64,000 nt of DNA from an uncultured Lachnospiraceae bacterium (GCA_902776305.1 CACYPS010000012.1:1-64000), one strand, 5' to 3'; counted from the stretch's first letter, positions 1 through 9,337 are shown. Notes: generated by a model not told the origin, from the letters alone. Translations and numbers: made by a program.

Positions 1-2190
1 GTACAAAGTAACAAGCAACGCTGAGAACGGCTTCCTGTTCGAGGTAGTACTTGATGAAGTCGAAGCCGGCCAGTACACGATCACCGAGAAGAACAGTGCG
101 ATCGAAGGTTTTGAAACAAAGACAACATCCGTGACCAGCGGCAGTAAAGAACTTGCGGCAATGGGCGAGATCCGGATCGACCTGAAGGACGATTATGAGG
201 AGATCACGACCGGCAGGCTGACGTTTGCCAAGACCGTGACAGGCGGCGTGACGCAGGAAGAAGCGGAAGGAGCGCTTACCTTCACAATCCAGAACGAGAC
301 GACCGGCAAATATCTTGCAGTATCCGGAGATGGAGCGATCAGCTGGGTCGATACAGAAACAGAGCTGCCACTCGGAACACTTGCAAAACTTGACGGTTAC
401 ACAGTAACAGGCGATGTCGATGAAGGCTTCCTGTTCAAGGTGGTCCTTGAAGACCTTGAAGTAGGAACATATACAATCATCGAAAAGAACAGTGCTGTCG
501 AAGGCTTTGAGACGAAGTCAACATCCGTACATTCCGGCAGCAAAGATTTAGAGGCAGGTCAGGAGATCCAGATCAACCTGAAGGACGATTACGAGGAGAT
601 CAAGACAGGAAAGCTGACATTCACAAAGACGGTGACCGGAGGCGTGACCGAGGAAGAAGCCAAGGGCGCGCTGACCTTTGCGATCCACAACGAGACGACC
701 GGAGAATACCTGAGCGTGGGTGAAGACGGAACCATCAGCTGGACCGACACAGAGAAGAACCTGACGTTAGGCGAGCTGAGCAGGCTTGACGGCTACAGCG
801 TGACAGGCAGCGCCGATAATGGCTTCCTGTTCACCGTGGTACTCGAAGAAGTCGAGCAGGGAAGGTATATCATTACCGAAGAGAACAGTGATATTGACGG
901 ATTCGAAACAAAGACGACGTCCGTCATGACCGGAAGCGGAGAGCTTGCGGCACTCGGCGAACTGCAGATCGACCTGAAGGATGACTACGAAGAGATCACG
1001 ATGGGCAGCCTGGTCTTCATCAAGAGCGTGACAGGCGGCGTGACGCAGGAAGAAGCGGAAGGCGCGCTGACCTTCACCGTCCAAAATGAGACGACCGGCG
1101 AATACCTGAAGGTAGAAGAAGACGGCACGGTCAGCTGGACCGACAAAGAGACCGAGCTTACACTCGGTGACCTCAGCAGGACGGAGGGGTATACCGTAAC
1201 ATCTGATTCCGAGAACGACCTGCTGTTCAAGGTCGTGCTGGAGGATGTCGAGGCAGGCGTCTATACCATCACGGAGAAGAACAGCGCAGTAGAGGGATTC
1301 GAAGCGATGGAGACATCTGTCACGGCCGGAAGCAAAGAGCTCGAGGCTGGCAGCGGAGCCCAGATCAGCCTGAGGGATGATTACGAGGCGATCACGACCG
1401 GCAAGTTGACCTTCACGAAGACAGTAACAGGAGGTGTTACACTGGAAGAGGCAGAAGGAGCCCTTACCTTCACGATCCAGAATGAGACGACCGGTGAGTA
1501 CCTGAGAGTTGAAGCTGACGGAACGACGAGCTGGACAGAAACAGAGACCGAACTGACCCTGAAAGAGCTCAGCAAGGTGGAAGGCTACAAAGTAACAGGC
1601 AACGCCGAGAACGGCTTCCTGTTCGAGGTGGTACTTGACGAAGTCGAAGCAGGAAAATACACGATCATTGAGAAGAACAGTGCAATTGAAGGTTTCGAAG
1701 CAAAGACAACGTCCGTAACCAGCGGAAGTGAAGAACTTGAGTCACTGGGCGAGATCCGGATCAATCTGAAGGACGATTATGAAGAGATTGAGCAGGGCCC
1801 GACCGGCCATCTGACCTTCACGAAGAGTGTCAAGGGCGTACCGCAGACAGCGGCAGAAGAGTCCCTGACGTACACGATCCAGAACGAGACGACAGGCGAA
1901 TACCTGACCGTGAACGACGACGGAACGATCGGCTGGAGCGATACTGAGACAGAGGTAACGCTCAAGGATCTCAGCGCTCTCGACGGCTATACAGTAACGG
2001 GCAGCGAAGAAGAAGGATACCTGTTCACACTGGAACTCGATGATGTCAAGGTCGGCAATTATAAGATTACCGAGACGAACAGCAGCATCAAGGGATACAA
2101 GTTGAAAGGTGTTCCTGAAACAGACGGCAATGATGAGCTCACGGAAGACGGAACCGCACATATTGCTCTTAGTGGCGAATATGAAAAGGA
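1..2190 (+). repeat. Tandem in-frame coding repeats of about 396 bp
   Basis: Repeat units begin at 212, 608, 1004, 1400 and 1805, with a partial unit before 212. Spacing is exactly 396 bp three times and then 405 bp, the last unit boundary carrying a small EQGP-coding insertion. The units are strongly similar at the DNA level, so copy number can probably change by recombination, and assembly collapse is possible here. Confidence 0.9.
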
Positions 2191-2539
2191 GACAATAACT
2201 CCGACGACGAAACCCGATACTGTGACGCCTACGGTTAAACCAGGTAAGATAACGCCGACAACGAAACCTGTTTCGGTGGTGCCTACGAAGAAAGCGGGTA
2301 CAATATCAACTGCTCCTGGCAGAACAGGCACAAGCACATCTACAATAGCCAGATCTGGTGGTGGTACAGGTACAAATGTATCATCCAAGAGTACCGGCAC
2401 TACGGCAAGATCCACAAATGTGACTGCCGCGAAGACAGCAGATGAGACAAATGCGGTACCGTTCATGCTTGAAGCTATATCGAGTATAATAATCATACTT
2501 GGAGTCGCAATGGCATCGAAAAAGAGAAGTCACAGATAA
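2..2539 (+). CDS. Repeat-containing, wall-anchored surface adhesin (CnaB-like), 5' end outside window
   Basis: The frame is already open at base 2, so the true start lies upstream. The visible protein is part of one repeat, then five near-identical repeats of 132-135 residues, a Thr/Pro/Lys-rich stalk (TPTTKP-type units, about nt 2195-2300), a Ser/Thr/Gly-rich stretch and a C-terminal hydrophobic segment followed by KKRSHR. Each repeat starts near LTFTKTVTGG and contains a GxYTIxEKN strand and an LKDDYEE end. This resembles CnaB/prealbumin-like domains, in which a Lys (F-x-K) and a Glu (TIxE) can form an internal isopeptide bond; that bond is inferred. The tail has no LPxTG; the nearest candidate sorting signal is AKTADETN, just before the membrane segment. 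Likely role: a surface stalk in adhesion. Domain-family assignment is moderate; surface location is well supported. Confidence 0.75.
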   Translation, partial: YKVTSNAENGFLFEVVLDEVEAGQYTITEKNSAIEGFETKTTSVTSGSKELAAMGEIRIDLKDDYEEITTGRLTFAKTVTGGVTQEEAEGALTFTIQNETTGKYLAVSGDGAISWVDTETELPLGTLAKLDGYTVTGDVDEGFLFKVVLEDLEVGTYTIIEKNSAVEGFETKSTSVHSGSKDLEAGQEIQINLKDDYEEIKTGKLTFTKTVTGGVTEEEAKGALTFAIHNETTGEYLSVGEDGTISWTDTEKNLTLGELSRLDGYSVTGSADNGFLFTVVLEEVEQGRYIITEENSDIDGFETKTTSVMTGSGELAALGELQIDLKDDYEEITMGSLVFIKSVTGGVTQEEAEGALTFTVQNETTGEYLKVEEDGTVSWTDKETELTLGDLSRTEGYTVTSDSENDLLFKVVLEDVEAGVYTITEKNSAVEGFEAMETSVTAGSKELEAGSGAQISLRDDYEAITTGKLTFTKTVTGGVTLEEAEGALTFTIQNETTGEYLRVEADGTTSWTETETELTLKELSKVEGYKVTGNAENGFLFEVVLDEVEAGKYTIIEKNSAIEGFEAKTTSVTSGSEELESLGEIRINLKDDYEEIEQGPTGHLTFTKSVKGVPQTAAEESLTYTIQNETTGEYLTVNDDGTIGWSDTETEVTLKDLSALDGYTVTGSEEEGYLFTLELDDVKVGNYKITETNSSIKGYKLKGVPETDGNDELTEDGTAHIALSGEYEKETITPTTKPDTVTPTVKPGKITPTTKPVSVVPTKKAGTISTAPGRTGTSTSTIARSGGGTGTNVSSKSTGTTARSTNVTAAKTADETNAVPFMLEAISSIIIILGVAMASKKRSHR

Positions 2540-2577
2540 TCTGAAGCACTAAGTCCATAGGCTTCATCAAATGAAAA

Positions 2578-2682
2578 AGGGCTGTCACATCCAAAGTGAT
2601 GGTGCTACGATATATAGCGTACTTATATTAGAATAACTGCTATATATTGAGGCATCACACCTGATGTGGCAGCCCTGTTTTT
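2578..2682. repeat. Palindromic element P1 (GGGCTGTCACAT type), terminator-like
   Basis: The outer arms AGGGCTGTCACATC and GATGTGGCAGCCCT enclose an inner pair built on ATATATAGC and GCTATATAT. The right arm is followed by a T run, so after the adhesin gene it could act as a transcription terminator. Related palindromes lie at 36933, 44611 and 53780, which shows this is a dispersed family and not a one-off terminator. The remaining gap to 2838 holds an AT-rich promoter-like stretch with a TATAAT at 2791. Confidence 0.8.
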
Positions 2683-2838
2683 CCTCTAAAGGCTTTACAT
2701 ATATAAAATGATTGAAAATAATGGTGTCACTAACAATTATATGATAAAATATAAACAGACATGGGCACTCACTATGATAGGATTTTTTACTATAATAGTT
2801 TGCTCTGTTAATCGTTTAAATAAAGGAGTCACTCAGTT

Positions 2839-4113
2839 TTGAAACCAATTAAAGATTTAAAATTAACTATCAACACATCCACAGAAAGTCTGATCAAGTT
2901 CGATCCCGATATTAAAAAATACGAAGTGACCGTTCCGACAGATTGCTTCGGAGCCCTTCTTAGACTGGATTATGAGCCTGAGTTCTATATAAGTATCCGT
3001 TCTGACCGCGATGCCGGAAGATTCGGCTATGCGGACCTTGACCCGAATATGGGAGATTATATCGCCGGCACTGAAATCCCATACTATGAATATTATGGCG
3101 GCTATATCATTCGCCTTGAGAAGAGAGAGGCTTTTTTTGAATATGATCTGGATGCAACCGTTACGATAGATGTAGGCAGTACAGAGCATGGTACCGACCG
3201 CTATGAAATCCATATTCACAGGGATTCCGGAAAAAAACTCCGCGCTCTCTTTAAAGAAGAATCCTTCTATGACGGTGAATTCGACATCACAATGCCTTAT
3301 TATTTATATGTTCCCACGAATTATGACCGGAGAAAGAAATATCCGTTAGTGATTGGCCTGCACGGAACAGGTGAGGTAATGGAGCCAATATGTGCAGTGT
3401 TGATGAAGACGCAGATGGGTACTGCATTTGCAGAAGCTTCAGAAGCGGGAACCAATGAATGCATTGTATTAATACCCAAGTGTAATGTTCGCTACGATGA
3501 GGATGATAACTGGACGACACTTAATCAGTTCATTCGTCAGAGAACAGATTCTCCGTTCTGGCCGATGCCTCAACTCAAGGTAGCATGGAAATTGGTAGAG
3601 CAGCTCATGAAAGATTATCGCATAGATGATAAGCGGCTCTATCTTACAGGAATCTCTTCCGGAGCATTTGGGGCTTATGTAATGGCTATGGAGCATCCGG
3701 ATACATTTGCGGCTTTGGTTCCTGTCGCAGGTGCTGCTAATCCCGAACGGATCGGTGCTTTGAAGCAATTACCGATGTGGATCTTCCATGCATCTGACGA
3801 CCCGGTAATCGTCCCATCCTATACGTTGGATCCGACGCTGGCATGTCTGGATAAAGCAGGTATCAAATATCGCCTGACCCGGTATCCGGAAAAGCAGATT
3901 TTCTGGCAGAGCGCTCATTTCTGCTGGGAAGTTGTCTATAAGGACAAAGAGCTTATGGAGTGGCTGTTTTCACAGCGGCTCGGAGGACTTAAGAAAATCA
4001 GGAGAAAAATAGGAATCCATTCCGGTGATAAAAAAGAGGGTCAAGCAATTAATGATGAAATTAATGAAATAGCCTCTCAGGCAATTGAAGCCGCTGAGTT
4101 TAAAGCGCTGTAA
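2839..4113 (+). CDS. Alpha/beta hydrolase, esterase-like (PHB-depolymerase/feruloyl-esterase-like fold)
   Basis: Starts with TTG, preceded by AAAGGAG ten bases upstream; 424 residues. Residues 1-145 form a beta-rich N-terminal part of unknown family. The alpha/beta-hydrolase core follows from YPLVIGLHGTGE. The nucleophile elbow GISSG has Ser273; Asp320/321 (HASDD) and His360 (SAHFCWE) complete a plausible triad. No signal peptide is evident, so it is probably cytoplasmic. The C-terminal tail is Lys-rich and helical. It stands 141 bp before the condensation-domain gene in the same direction and could release or trim an acyl product of that pathway, but this is inference from position only. Substrate unknown. 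Confidence 0.7.
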   Translation: MKPIKDLKLTINTSTESLIKFDPDIKKYEVTVPTDCFGALLRLDYEPEFYISIRSDRDAGRFGYADLDPNMGDYIAGTEIPYYEYYGGYIIRLEKREAFFEYDLDATVTIDVGSTEHGTDRYEIHIHRDSGKKLRALFKEESFYDGEFDITMPYYLYVPTNYDRRKKYPLVIGLHGTGEVMEPICAVLMKTQMGTAFAEASEAGTNECIVLIPKCNVRYDEDDNWTTLNQFIRQRTDSPFWPMPQLKVAWKLVEQLMKDYRIDDKRLYLTGISSGAFGAYVMAMEHPDTFAALVPVAGAANPERIGALKQLPMWIFHASDDPVIVPSYTLDPTLACLDKAGIKYRLTRYPEKQIFWQSAHFCWEVVYKDKELMEWLFSQRLGGLKKIRRKIGIHSGDKKEGQAINDEINEIASQAIEAAEFKAL

Positions 4114-4254
4114 GCACGGAACAATTCACAATCGACTTTTGCGTCTTAATCAGAGAGTTTTCATAAATGAATAAACCGGCATAGCGCCGGCCTGAAAATG
4201 TCTGCTGTTCATTTATCAGAACAGCAACTGATAAAGCACTATAGGAGGAACAAC

Positions 4255-5646
4255 ATGGAAAAAACACTTTATCCCCTGAACGTAGGACAGATGCTGCAAT
4301 ATCTGCCCATACGGGAGACAGGTACCCAGCGTTGCTGCAACATCAGCGTCTTTTCCGGTCTGCAGTTCGAGATTGATTTCGATCTGCTGAAAAGATGTAT
4401 TAAAGACGAGTTCAAGCGTTATGAATGTCTCCGCCTCCGCTTTACGGCACCGGATGAGGATGGAAACGTACAGCAGTATATCGCAGACCGGGACGACCGG
4501 GAAGTTCCGTATCTTGATCTGTCTAACATGACCATGAAAGAAGCGGACGCTTACCTGCAGGAGAAGACCTTCGAAGAATTCAATGAGCCGGATATTCCGA
4601 TGGTCGAGATTACAATGGTGCGCATGCCTGAAGGATACAACGGTATGTATATCCACATCGATCATCGTCTGGTAGACTCTTCGGGTCTTATCGTCATGGT
4701 GAACGATATTATGGAGCTGTATTGCCACTACCGCTTCGGCTCTGAATATCCGAAACCGCTGGCTTCTTTCGAGGAAGTTCTGATCAGCGATCTCAAGAAA
4801 GCTCAGAACACGAAACGCCAGACAAAAGACGAGAAATTCTGGCATGATTACCTCACCGAGGACGGCGAGCCGATTTATGCCGATATCAGAGGTCCGCGTA
4901 TATTGCAGGAGAGCAGAAGGAATCACGGTGACAAGTCCCTGCGTGTGGCGGATGTTGAGACGAAAGACCGTTCCGTTGGCGTAGCGGATTTCCATCTTGA
5001 GCCGGAAGCGACACAGCAGCTTTTGGACTTCTGCGCAATGCACAGCGTTTCCATGACGAACCTGATTCTGCTTGCGATGAGAACATATCTGTCGAAGACG
5101 AACGGCGGACAGGAAGACATCACACTGAGAAACTTCGTATCCCGCAGATCTACTATGGCTGAGTGGACGTGTGGAGGAAGCCGTGTTTTATCTTTCCCGT
5201 GCCGCACAATTATAAGCCCGGATACGGAATTCCTGGATGCTCTTTATGAACTCCAGAATGTCCAGAACAAAGTGTATCTCCATTGCAATTATGACCCGAT
5301 TGCAGTTGATAAGATGCTGAAAGACCTGTACGGGGCACCGGATAAAACAGAATATATTTCCATGTCTCTGACATATCAGCCGATGCCGGTACGTGTGCAG
5401 AATGAGCATCTTGTAGGTATCAAGACGCGGTCGGTCTGGTATCCCAACGGTGCAGCTACAAAGCAGATCTACCTGACTGTGACTCACAGTTCAAACGATG
5501 GCGGACTTATCTTTGATTATCATTATCAGAAAGCGGTTCTGTCCTATGATGACATTCAGAAGCTGTACTATTACATGATGAAGATGATGTTCCACGGTGT
5601 CAGAGAGCCGGATGTAACGATCGGCGAGCTGATCAGTACAACATGA
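4255..5646 (+). CDS. Stand-alone condensation-domain / acyltransferase-like protein
   Basis: 463 residues, close to the length of a single NRPS condensation domain or an alcohol-acetyltransferase-like protein. I chose the ATG at 4255 because AGGAGG lies eight bases before it; an upstream in-frame start has no such site. The family catalytic motif HHxxxDG appears as D136-H137-R-L-V-D141-S142 (within YIHIDHRLVDSSG), so the second His and the Asp are kept while the first His and the Gly are not. The gene is followed by a free acyl carrier protein and an acyl-activating ligase, which suggests it joins a carrier-bound acyl group to an acceptor. Acyl group and acceptor cannot be read from the sequence. 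Confidence 0.7.
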   Translation: MEKTLYPLNVGQMLQYLPIRETGTQRCCNISVFSGLQFEIDFDLLKRCIKDEFKRYECLRLRFTAPDEDGNVQQYIADRDDREVPYLDLSNMTMKEADAYLQEKTFEEFNEPDIPMVEITMVRMPEGYNGMYIHIDHRLVDSSGLIVMVNDIMELYCHYRFGSEYPKPLASFEEVLISDLKKAQNTKRQTKDEKFWHDYLTEDGEPIYADIRGPRILQESRRNHGDKSLRVADVETKDRSVGVADFHLEPEATQQLLDFCAMHSVSMTNLILLAMRTYLSKTNGGQEDITLRNFVSRRSTMAEWTCGGSRVLSFPCRTIISPDTEFLDALYELQNVQNKVYLHCNYDPIAVDKMLKDLYGAPDKTEYISMSLTYQPMPVRVQNEHLVGIKTRSVWYPNGAATKQIYLTVTHSSNDGGLIFDYHYQKAVLSYDDIQKLYYYMMKMMFHGVREPDVTIGELISTT

Positions 5647-5735
5647 TCCGGTGAGCCGGAACTTACATTTTCAAATAATCCGGTCAGATGAAGCTTATAT
5701 TTTCAATAGATCGGTCTGCAGAAACTTATGTGTAC
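5643..5735. repeat. Degenerate tandem repeat (period about 40 bp)
   Basis: About two and a half copies of a unit resembling ATCCGGTCAG-N6-CTTATATTTTCAA follow the condensation-domain stop codon. The copies differ by scattered substitutions. No promoter or terminator function is evident. Similar post-gene tandem copies occur elsewhere in the window. Confidence 0.6.
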
Positions 5736-5860
5736 GATAATAATGGTTGTTTGAAATAATGAATATTCTTATGCTGCGTTCGGTATAGATGCAGGATAAG
5801 TTATGACGTCCTGTAGGAGGACGTTTTAAGAAAAAAAACAAAACAAACAGGAGGACTATT

Positions 5861-6100
5861 ATGGATCGCAAACAGGAATTTTTGGAAATCGTTGCCAAGT
5901 ATTGTGATAAAGATGTATCGGAGCTGACGGAAGACATGCGTTTCCGTGAAGATCTCGGCTTTAATTCGCTGAGCTTCATGACATATCTCGGTGATCTCGA
6001 AGACACTTTTGATGTAGAACTTGATGAGGAGGGAGCACTCCAGATCACGACCATCGGTGAGGCTCTCGATTACATGAACACTCTGCTTCCCGAGGAATAA
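5861..6100 (+). CDS. Acyl carrier protein (free-standing)
   Basis: 79 residues, acidic and helical, typical of an acyl or peptidyl carrier protein. The phosphopantetheine attachment Ser is Ser36 in the motif LGFNSL, where most family members have DSL. AGGAGG lies 11 bases before the ATG. It sits between the condensation-domain gene and the AMP-dependent ligase, so it is more likely the dedicated carrier of this small pathway than the fatty-acid-synthesis AcpP. Needs a phosphopantetheinyl transferase, none of which is visible in the window. Confidence 0.85.
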   Translation: MDRKQEFLEIVAKYCDKDVSELTEDMRFREDLGFNSLSFMTYLGDLEDTFDVELDEEGALQITTIGEALDYMNTLLPEE

Positions 6101-6139
6101 ATAACGTCTGAGACCTTTTGCGAGAAAAGGAGAAAAATC

Positions 6140-7702
6140 ATGGCCAATGAACACATTATTGCAAATCTGCTGGAGAATACGGTCGAAAAGTATCCGGATA
6201 CTCCGGCTGTCCGTTGGATCGTAAAGAAACAGATTCCCGAAAAAACATATGCGGAGTTGAACAGTGACAGAAACAAAGTAGCTTCTGCTCTTCTGAAAAA
6301 CGGTTTCGAAGGAAAGCAGATTGCGATGATCGGCAGCGGCGCCTATGAGTGGATTGCCACGTATCTCGGAATCGTAAGTGCGAAAATGACTGCAGTTCCT
6401 CTCGATCCGCTCCTTCCGCCGTTGGAGCTCTGCGATCTGATCAACCGCTCGGATTCAGAAGCCCTTTTCATTGCTCCGAAGCTTGCGTCGCTGATTGATA
6501 CTGTTAAAGAAAATTGCCCGGCTGTTCGCCTTTATGTAATTCTTAATCAGGAGCCGTCGAAGGATCCCTCGATCCTCTCATTCAAAGAGTTCATAGCTGA
6601 TGAGAGCGGGGAAGCGATACCTGATGAAAAGCGTCCTGAGCCGGATGACGTCAGTACTATTATTTTCACATCAGGTACGACAGGAAAGCCCAAGGGAGTT
6701 ATGCTGAGTCAGCAAAACCTGTATGATGACGTAACAAATGTTATTGTCAATTTTGAGCCCGGCACAACAATGCTTTCAGTACTTCCGGTACATCACGCAT
6801 ACTGCCTCGTCATGGACTGGCTCAAAGGCTTTTCATCCGGAGCAACGCTGTATATCAATGATACCTTGCTTCACATGATCAGAAATATCGGAATCGTTAA
6901 GCCGCAGATCCTGCTTATGGTACCGCTTATGATCGAGACAATCGGCAAGCGTCTTGCAGCCGTAAATCCCGATGTTCCGAAGAGAGAGGTTGCAAAGCAG
7001 GTGCTTGGTGAGAACCTGGAGTACATTTTCTCCGGAGGTGCTCATCTTGATCCCGCTTATATCACATTATTCGAAGAGTACGGCATTAAAGTATGCGAAG
7101 GCTACGGTATGAGCGAATGCTCACCTACGATCAGCACAAACGGTCAGAACGGCAATAAGCCGGGTTCCGTAGGCAAAGTTCTTGCCAATATGCAGGTACG
7201 TTTTGTGGACGGCGAGATTCAGGTCAAGGGTTCCAATGTCATGAAAGGCTATTACAAGATGCCGAAGGAAACAGAAGAGGCATTCATGGACGGATGGCTT
7301 CGCACAGGAGACCTTGGACACATTGATGAGGACGGTTACCTTTATATCACAGGCCGTCTGAAGAATCTCATTATCCTCAGTAACGGTGAAAATGTGTCGC
7401 CGGAAGAAATCGAGAACGTAATGCTGACAGATGATCTCGTAGGCGAGGTCGTTATCGCCGGTGAAGAGAACGGACTTGCGGCACGTATTTATCCGGATCC
7501 CGACGTTGTCGAAGCCAGAGGACTTTCTCCGGAGGAAGTCGCGGCAGCCCTGCAGGGAATTCTGGATGCGTACAATAAGACGCAGCCTTCCTACCGTGCT
7601 ATCACTTCCCTAAAAATCAGGAAGTATCCGTTCATAAAGAACTCTACAAAGAAGATTATCCGTGCAAAGATGGATATAGACGAAGCACCGGCTGAAGCTT
7701 AA
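6140..7702 (+). CDS. AMP-dependent acyl-CoA/acyl-ACP synthetase (ANL superfamily)
   Basis: 520 residues. The AMP-binding P-loop motif IIFTSGTTGKPKGV spans about residues 174-187; GYGMSECSP and WLRTGDLG with TGRLKNLI give the other ANL core motifs, and a Lys near the C-terminus (NSTKKIIR) fits the catalytic lysine. It activates a carboxylic acid as an adenylate and transfers it to CoA or, given the ACP gene 40 bp upstream, to that carrier. Length and sequence resemble long-chain fatty-acid ligases more than amino-acid adenylation domains. Same strand and short spacing suggest an operon with 4255-6100; a strong terminator follows. Confidence 0.85.
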   Translation: MANEHIIANLLENTVEKYPDTPAVRWIVKKQIPEKTYAELNSDRNKVASALLKNGFEGKQIAMIGSGAYEWIATYLGIVSAKMTAVPLDPLLPPLELCDLINRSDSEALFIAPKLASLIDTVKENCPAVRLYVILNQEPSKDPSILSFKEFIADESGEAIPDEKRPEPDDVSTIIFTSGTTGKPKGVMLSQQNLYDDVTNVIVNFEPGTTMLSVLPVHHAYCLVMDWLKGFSSGATLYINDTLLHMIRNIGIVKPQILLMVPLMIETIGKRLAAVNPDVPKREVAKQVLGENLEYIFSGGAHLDPAYITLFEEYGIKVCEGYGMSECSPTISTNGQNGNKPGSVGKVLANMQVRFVDGEIQVKGSNVMKGYYKMPKETEEAFMDGWLRTGDLGHIDEDGYLYITGRLKNLIILSNGENVSPEEIENVMLTDDLVGEVVIAGEENGLAARIYPDPDVVEARGLSPEEVAAALQGILDAYNKTQPSYRAITSLKIRKYPFIKNSTKKIIRAKMDIDEAPAEA

Positions 7703-7727
7703 GCACAAGTATTGCGCGATGAAGAAT

Positions 7728-7770
7728 AAAGCCATTCCCACCGGCGGGCATGCTGTGGGAATGGCTTTTC
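7728..7770 (+). terminator. Rho-independent terminator after the acyl ligase
   Basis: The arms AAAGCCATTCCCAC and GTGGGAATGGCTTT form a 14-bp stem followed by TTCTT. It separates the condensation/ACP/ligase group from the next gene. Confidence 0.85.
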
Positions 7771-7819
7771 TTAACAGGAGAAATTGCTGTAGGAATCGCT
7801 TTTGTTAACGGGAGAAAAA
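7752..7819 (+). repeat. 34-bp direct repeat carrying a ribosome binding site
   Basis: Two units beginning GCTGTGGGAATGG (7752) and GCTGTAGGAATCG (7786) both end in TTAACRGGAGAAA. The second unit supplies the GGGAG Shine-Dalgarno of the following gene; the first overlaps the right arm of the terminator. Confidence 0.7.
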
Positions 7820-7820
7820 T

Positions 7821-8216
7821 ATGGGAAAATATCTGGAAAGAGCAAAAGAACTCAGAGCATCAAATGAACGTCATTATAACTGTACACAGGCTGTTGTGAT
7901 GCCGTTTTCAGAGCTGCTCGGAATTGATGAAGAGACTGCATTCCGCCTGGGTTCCAATTTCGGCAGCGGCATGAGGACCGGTTCCGTATGCGGCGCTATT
8001 ACCGGAGGTCTGATGGTCCTCGGAATGCTGGGAAAGGATAAGCCGTCTGATGCGTCAGGATTTATTCGCAGAATCCGCGACAACCATGAGGGAATGACTA
8101 TGTGTGCGGATCTTCTTCGGGTCAACGCGCAGCGGGGCGGAAACAAAAAAGAGCATTGTGACGGGATGGTCTATGAATCCGTGGAAATTCTTGAAGAATT
8201 GCTCGGTTTATCGTAA
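7821..8216 (+). CDS. C_GCAxxG_C_C family protein
   Basis: 131 residues. The family signature is clear: Cys21, then VCGAITGG with Cys57, then Cys95 and Cys113. These small redox or metal-associated proteins are common in anaerobes; their function is not established. GGGAG precedes the ATG by 9 bases. It lies after a terminator, so it is probably transcribed apart from the acyl-ligase group. Confidence 0.85.
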   Translation: MGKYLERAKELRASNERHYNCTQAVVMPFSELLGIDEETAFRLGSNFGSGMRTGSVCGAITGGLMVLGMLGKDKPSDASGFIRRIRDNHEGMTMCADLLRVNAQRGGNKKEHCDGMVYESVEILEELLGLS

Positions 8217-8309
8217 GCAGAACCGACGTTTCGCTGACTGGTAATCATAAGTTTGAAAGTATACTTTCAAACAATCAACATTGTATCAAGTGACATAAGG
8301 GGTGTATCC

Positions 8310-9215
8310 ATGAAAAAGAGGCTGCGTTCAGATTTCAACAGACGCCAGTACATGTTGTCTCAGGACTATGAGATATATTATTATGAAGATCTTCACCATA
8401 TGAATGTGGATCCGCATGTGCATACATATTATGAGTTTTATGTGTATCTGGACGGGGACGTTGATTTTGAGATAGAAGGCAGGAGAAACAAGTTGATAAA
8501 AGGCGACTGCATTCTTGTGCCTCCGGGAATAGAACACCGCGCATTTGTCAATAATGCTGATATTGCTTACAGGCGTGTCATTGTCTGGACATCGCCTGAT
8601 TACATGGAGAATCTGATTGAAAGATATGAGGAGTTCGGCTGCCTGAAAGAACATTTTCAGGATTCGAGCGGCTATCTGCTCCACACAGATCCGATTACAT
8701 TCAACAGTATCTGGGGCAAGGTCGTGAACATGCTTGAAGAGCTGAACGGGAACAGCTACGGAAGGGAGACGGCAATAGAACTCAAAATGCAGGAAATGCT
8801 TCTCGATATAAGCAGGTTAGTTCACGCCGCTTCCAACCCGGAGCACCCTGAAACAGAGAAGACTCTGTATCAGAGTCTTCTGGAGTATATAGACAGCCAT
8901 TTGGATGAGAAACTGACGCTTGATCGGCTAAGTGAGGTCTTCTATGTCAACAAATATCATATCGCTCATGTTTTCAAAGAAAACCTTGCAATTTCCATTC
9001 ATCAATATATGCTCAAAAAAAGACTCGCATCCTGCAGAGAAGCGTTGCTGCTCGGAGAAAAGATAAGCGAGGTATATACCAATTACGGTTTCAGAGATTA
9101 TCCGGGTTTTTTTCGGGCTTTTAAAAAGGAGTACGGTCTGTCGCCTCAGGAATATCGCAAACTGTACGCTGTCAGGAACTATTCTGGGGATGTATCCGAG
9201 AATAAAAAACCATGA
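8310..9215 (+). CDS. AraC-family transcriptional regulator with cupin sensor domain
   Basis: 301 residues from the ATG at 8310, which has AAGGGG seven to twelve bases before it; an upstream in-frame start at 8253 lacks a site. The N-terminal part (about residues 25-90) is an AraC-type cupin (PHVHTYYEFY, then VPPGIEHRAF). The C-terminal 100 residues hold the two helix-turn-helix units (LTLDRLSEVFYVNKYHIAHV and YTNYGFRDYPGFFRAFK). Such regulators usually bind a sugar or a small effector. It is followed by the KdgF-like and uxuAB genes, so control of uronate use is a reasonable guess. Confidence 0.9.
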   Translation: MKKRLRSDFNRRQYMLSQDYEIYYYEDLHHMNVDPHVHTYYEFYVYLDGDVDFEIEGRRNKLIKGDCILVPPGIEHRAFVNNADIAYRRVIVWTSPDYMENLIERYEEFGCLKEHFQDSSGYLLHTDPITFNSIWGKVVNMLEELNGNSYGRETAIELKMQEMLLDISRLVHAASNPEHPETEKTLYQSLLEYIDSHLDEKLTLDRLSEVFYVNKYHIAHVFKENLAISIHQYMLKKRLASCREALLLGEKISEVYTNYGFRDYPGFFRAFKKEYGLSPQEYRKLYAVRNYSGDVSENKKP

Positions 9216-9241
9216 ACCGCAATTTTTGCAATATGCACAAC

Positions 9242-9280
9242 AATCCTGTCAATTCCTCATTGGCGGGATTTTTTTTATAC
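9242..9280 (+). terminator. Terminator after the AraC regulator
   Basis: The arms AATCCTGTCAAT and ATTGGCGGGATT pair with two G-T pairs around the loop TCCTC and are followed by eight T residues. Confidence 0.75.
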
Positions 9281-9337
9281 TCTTTTTAGTGAAACGGACA
9301 GTAGTTCTACTACGGAAGGCGACAGCTTAGAAAGTGG

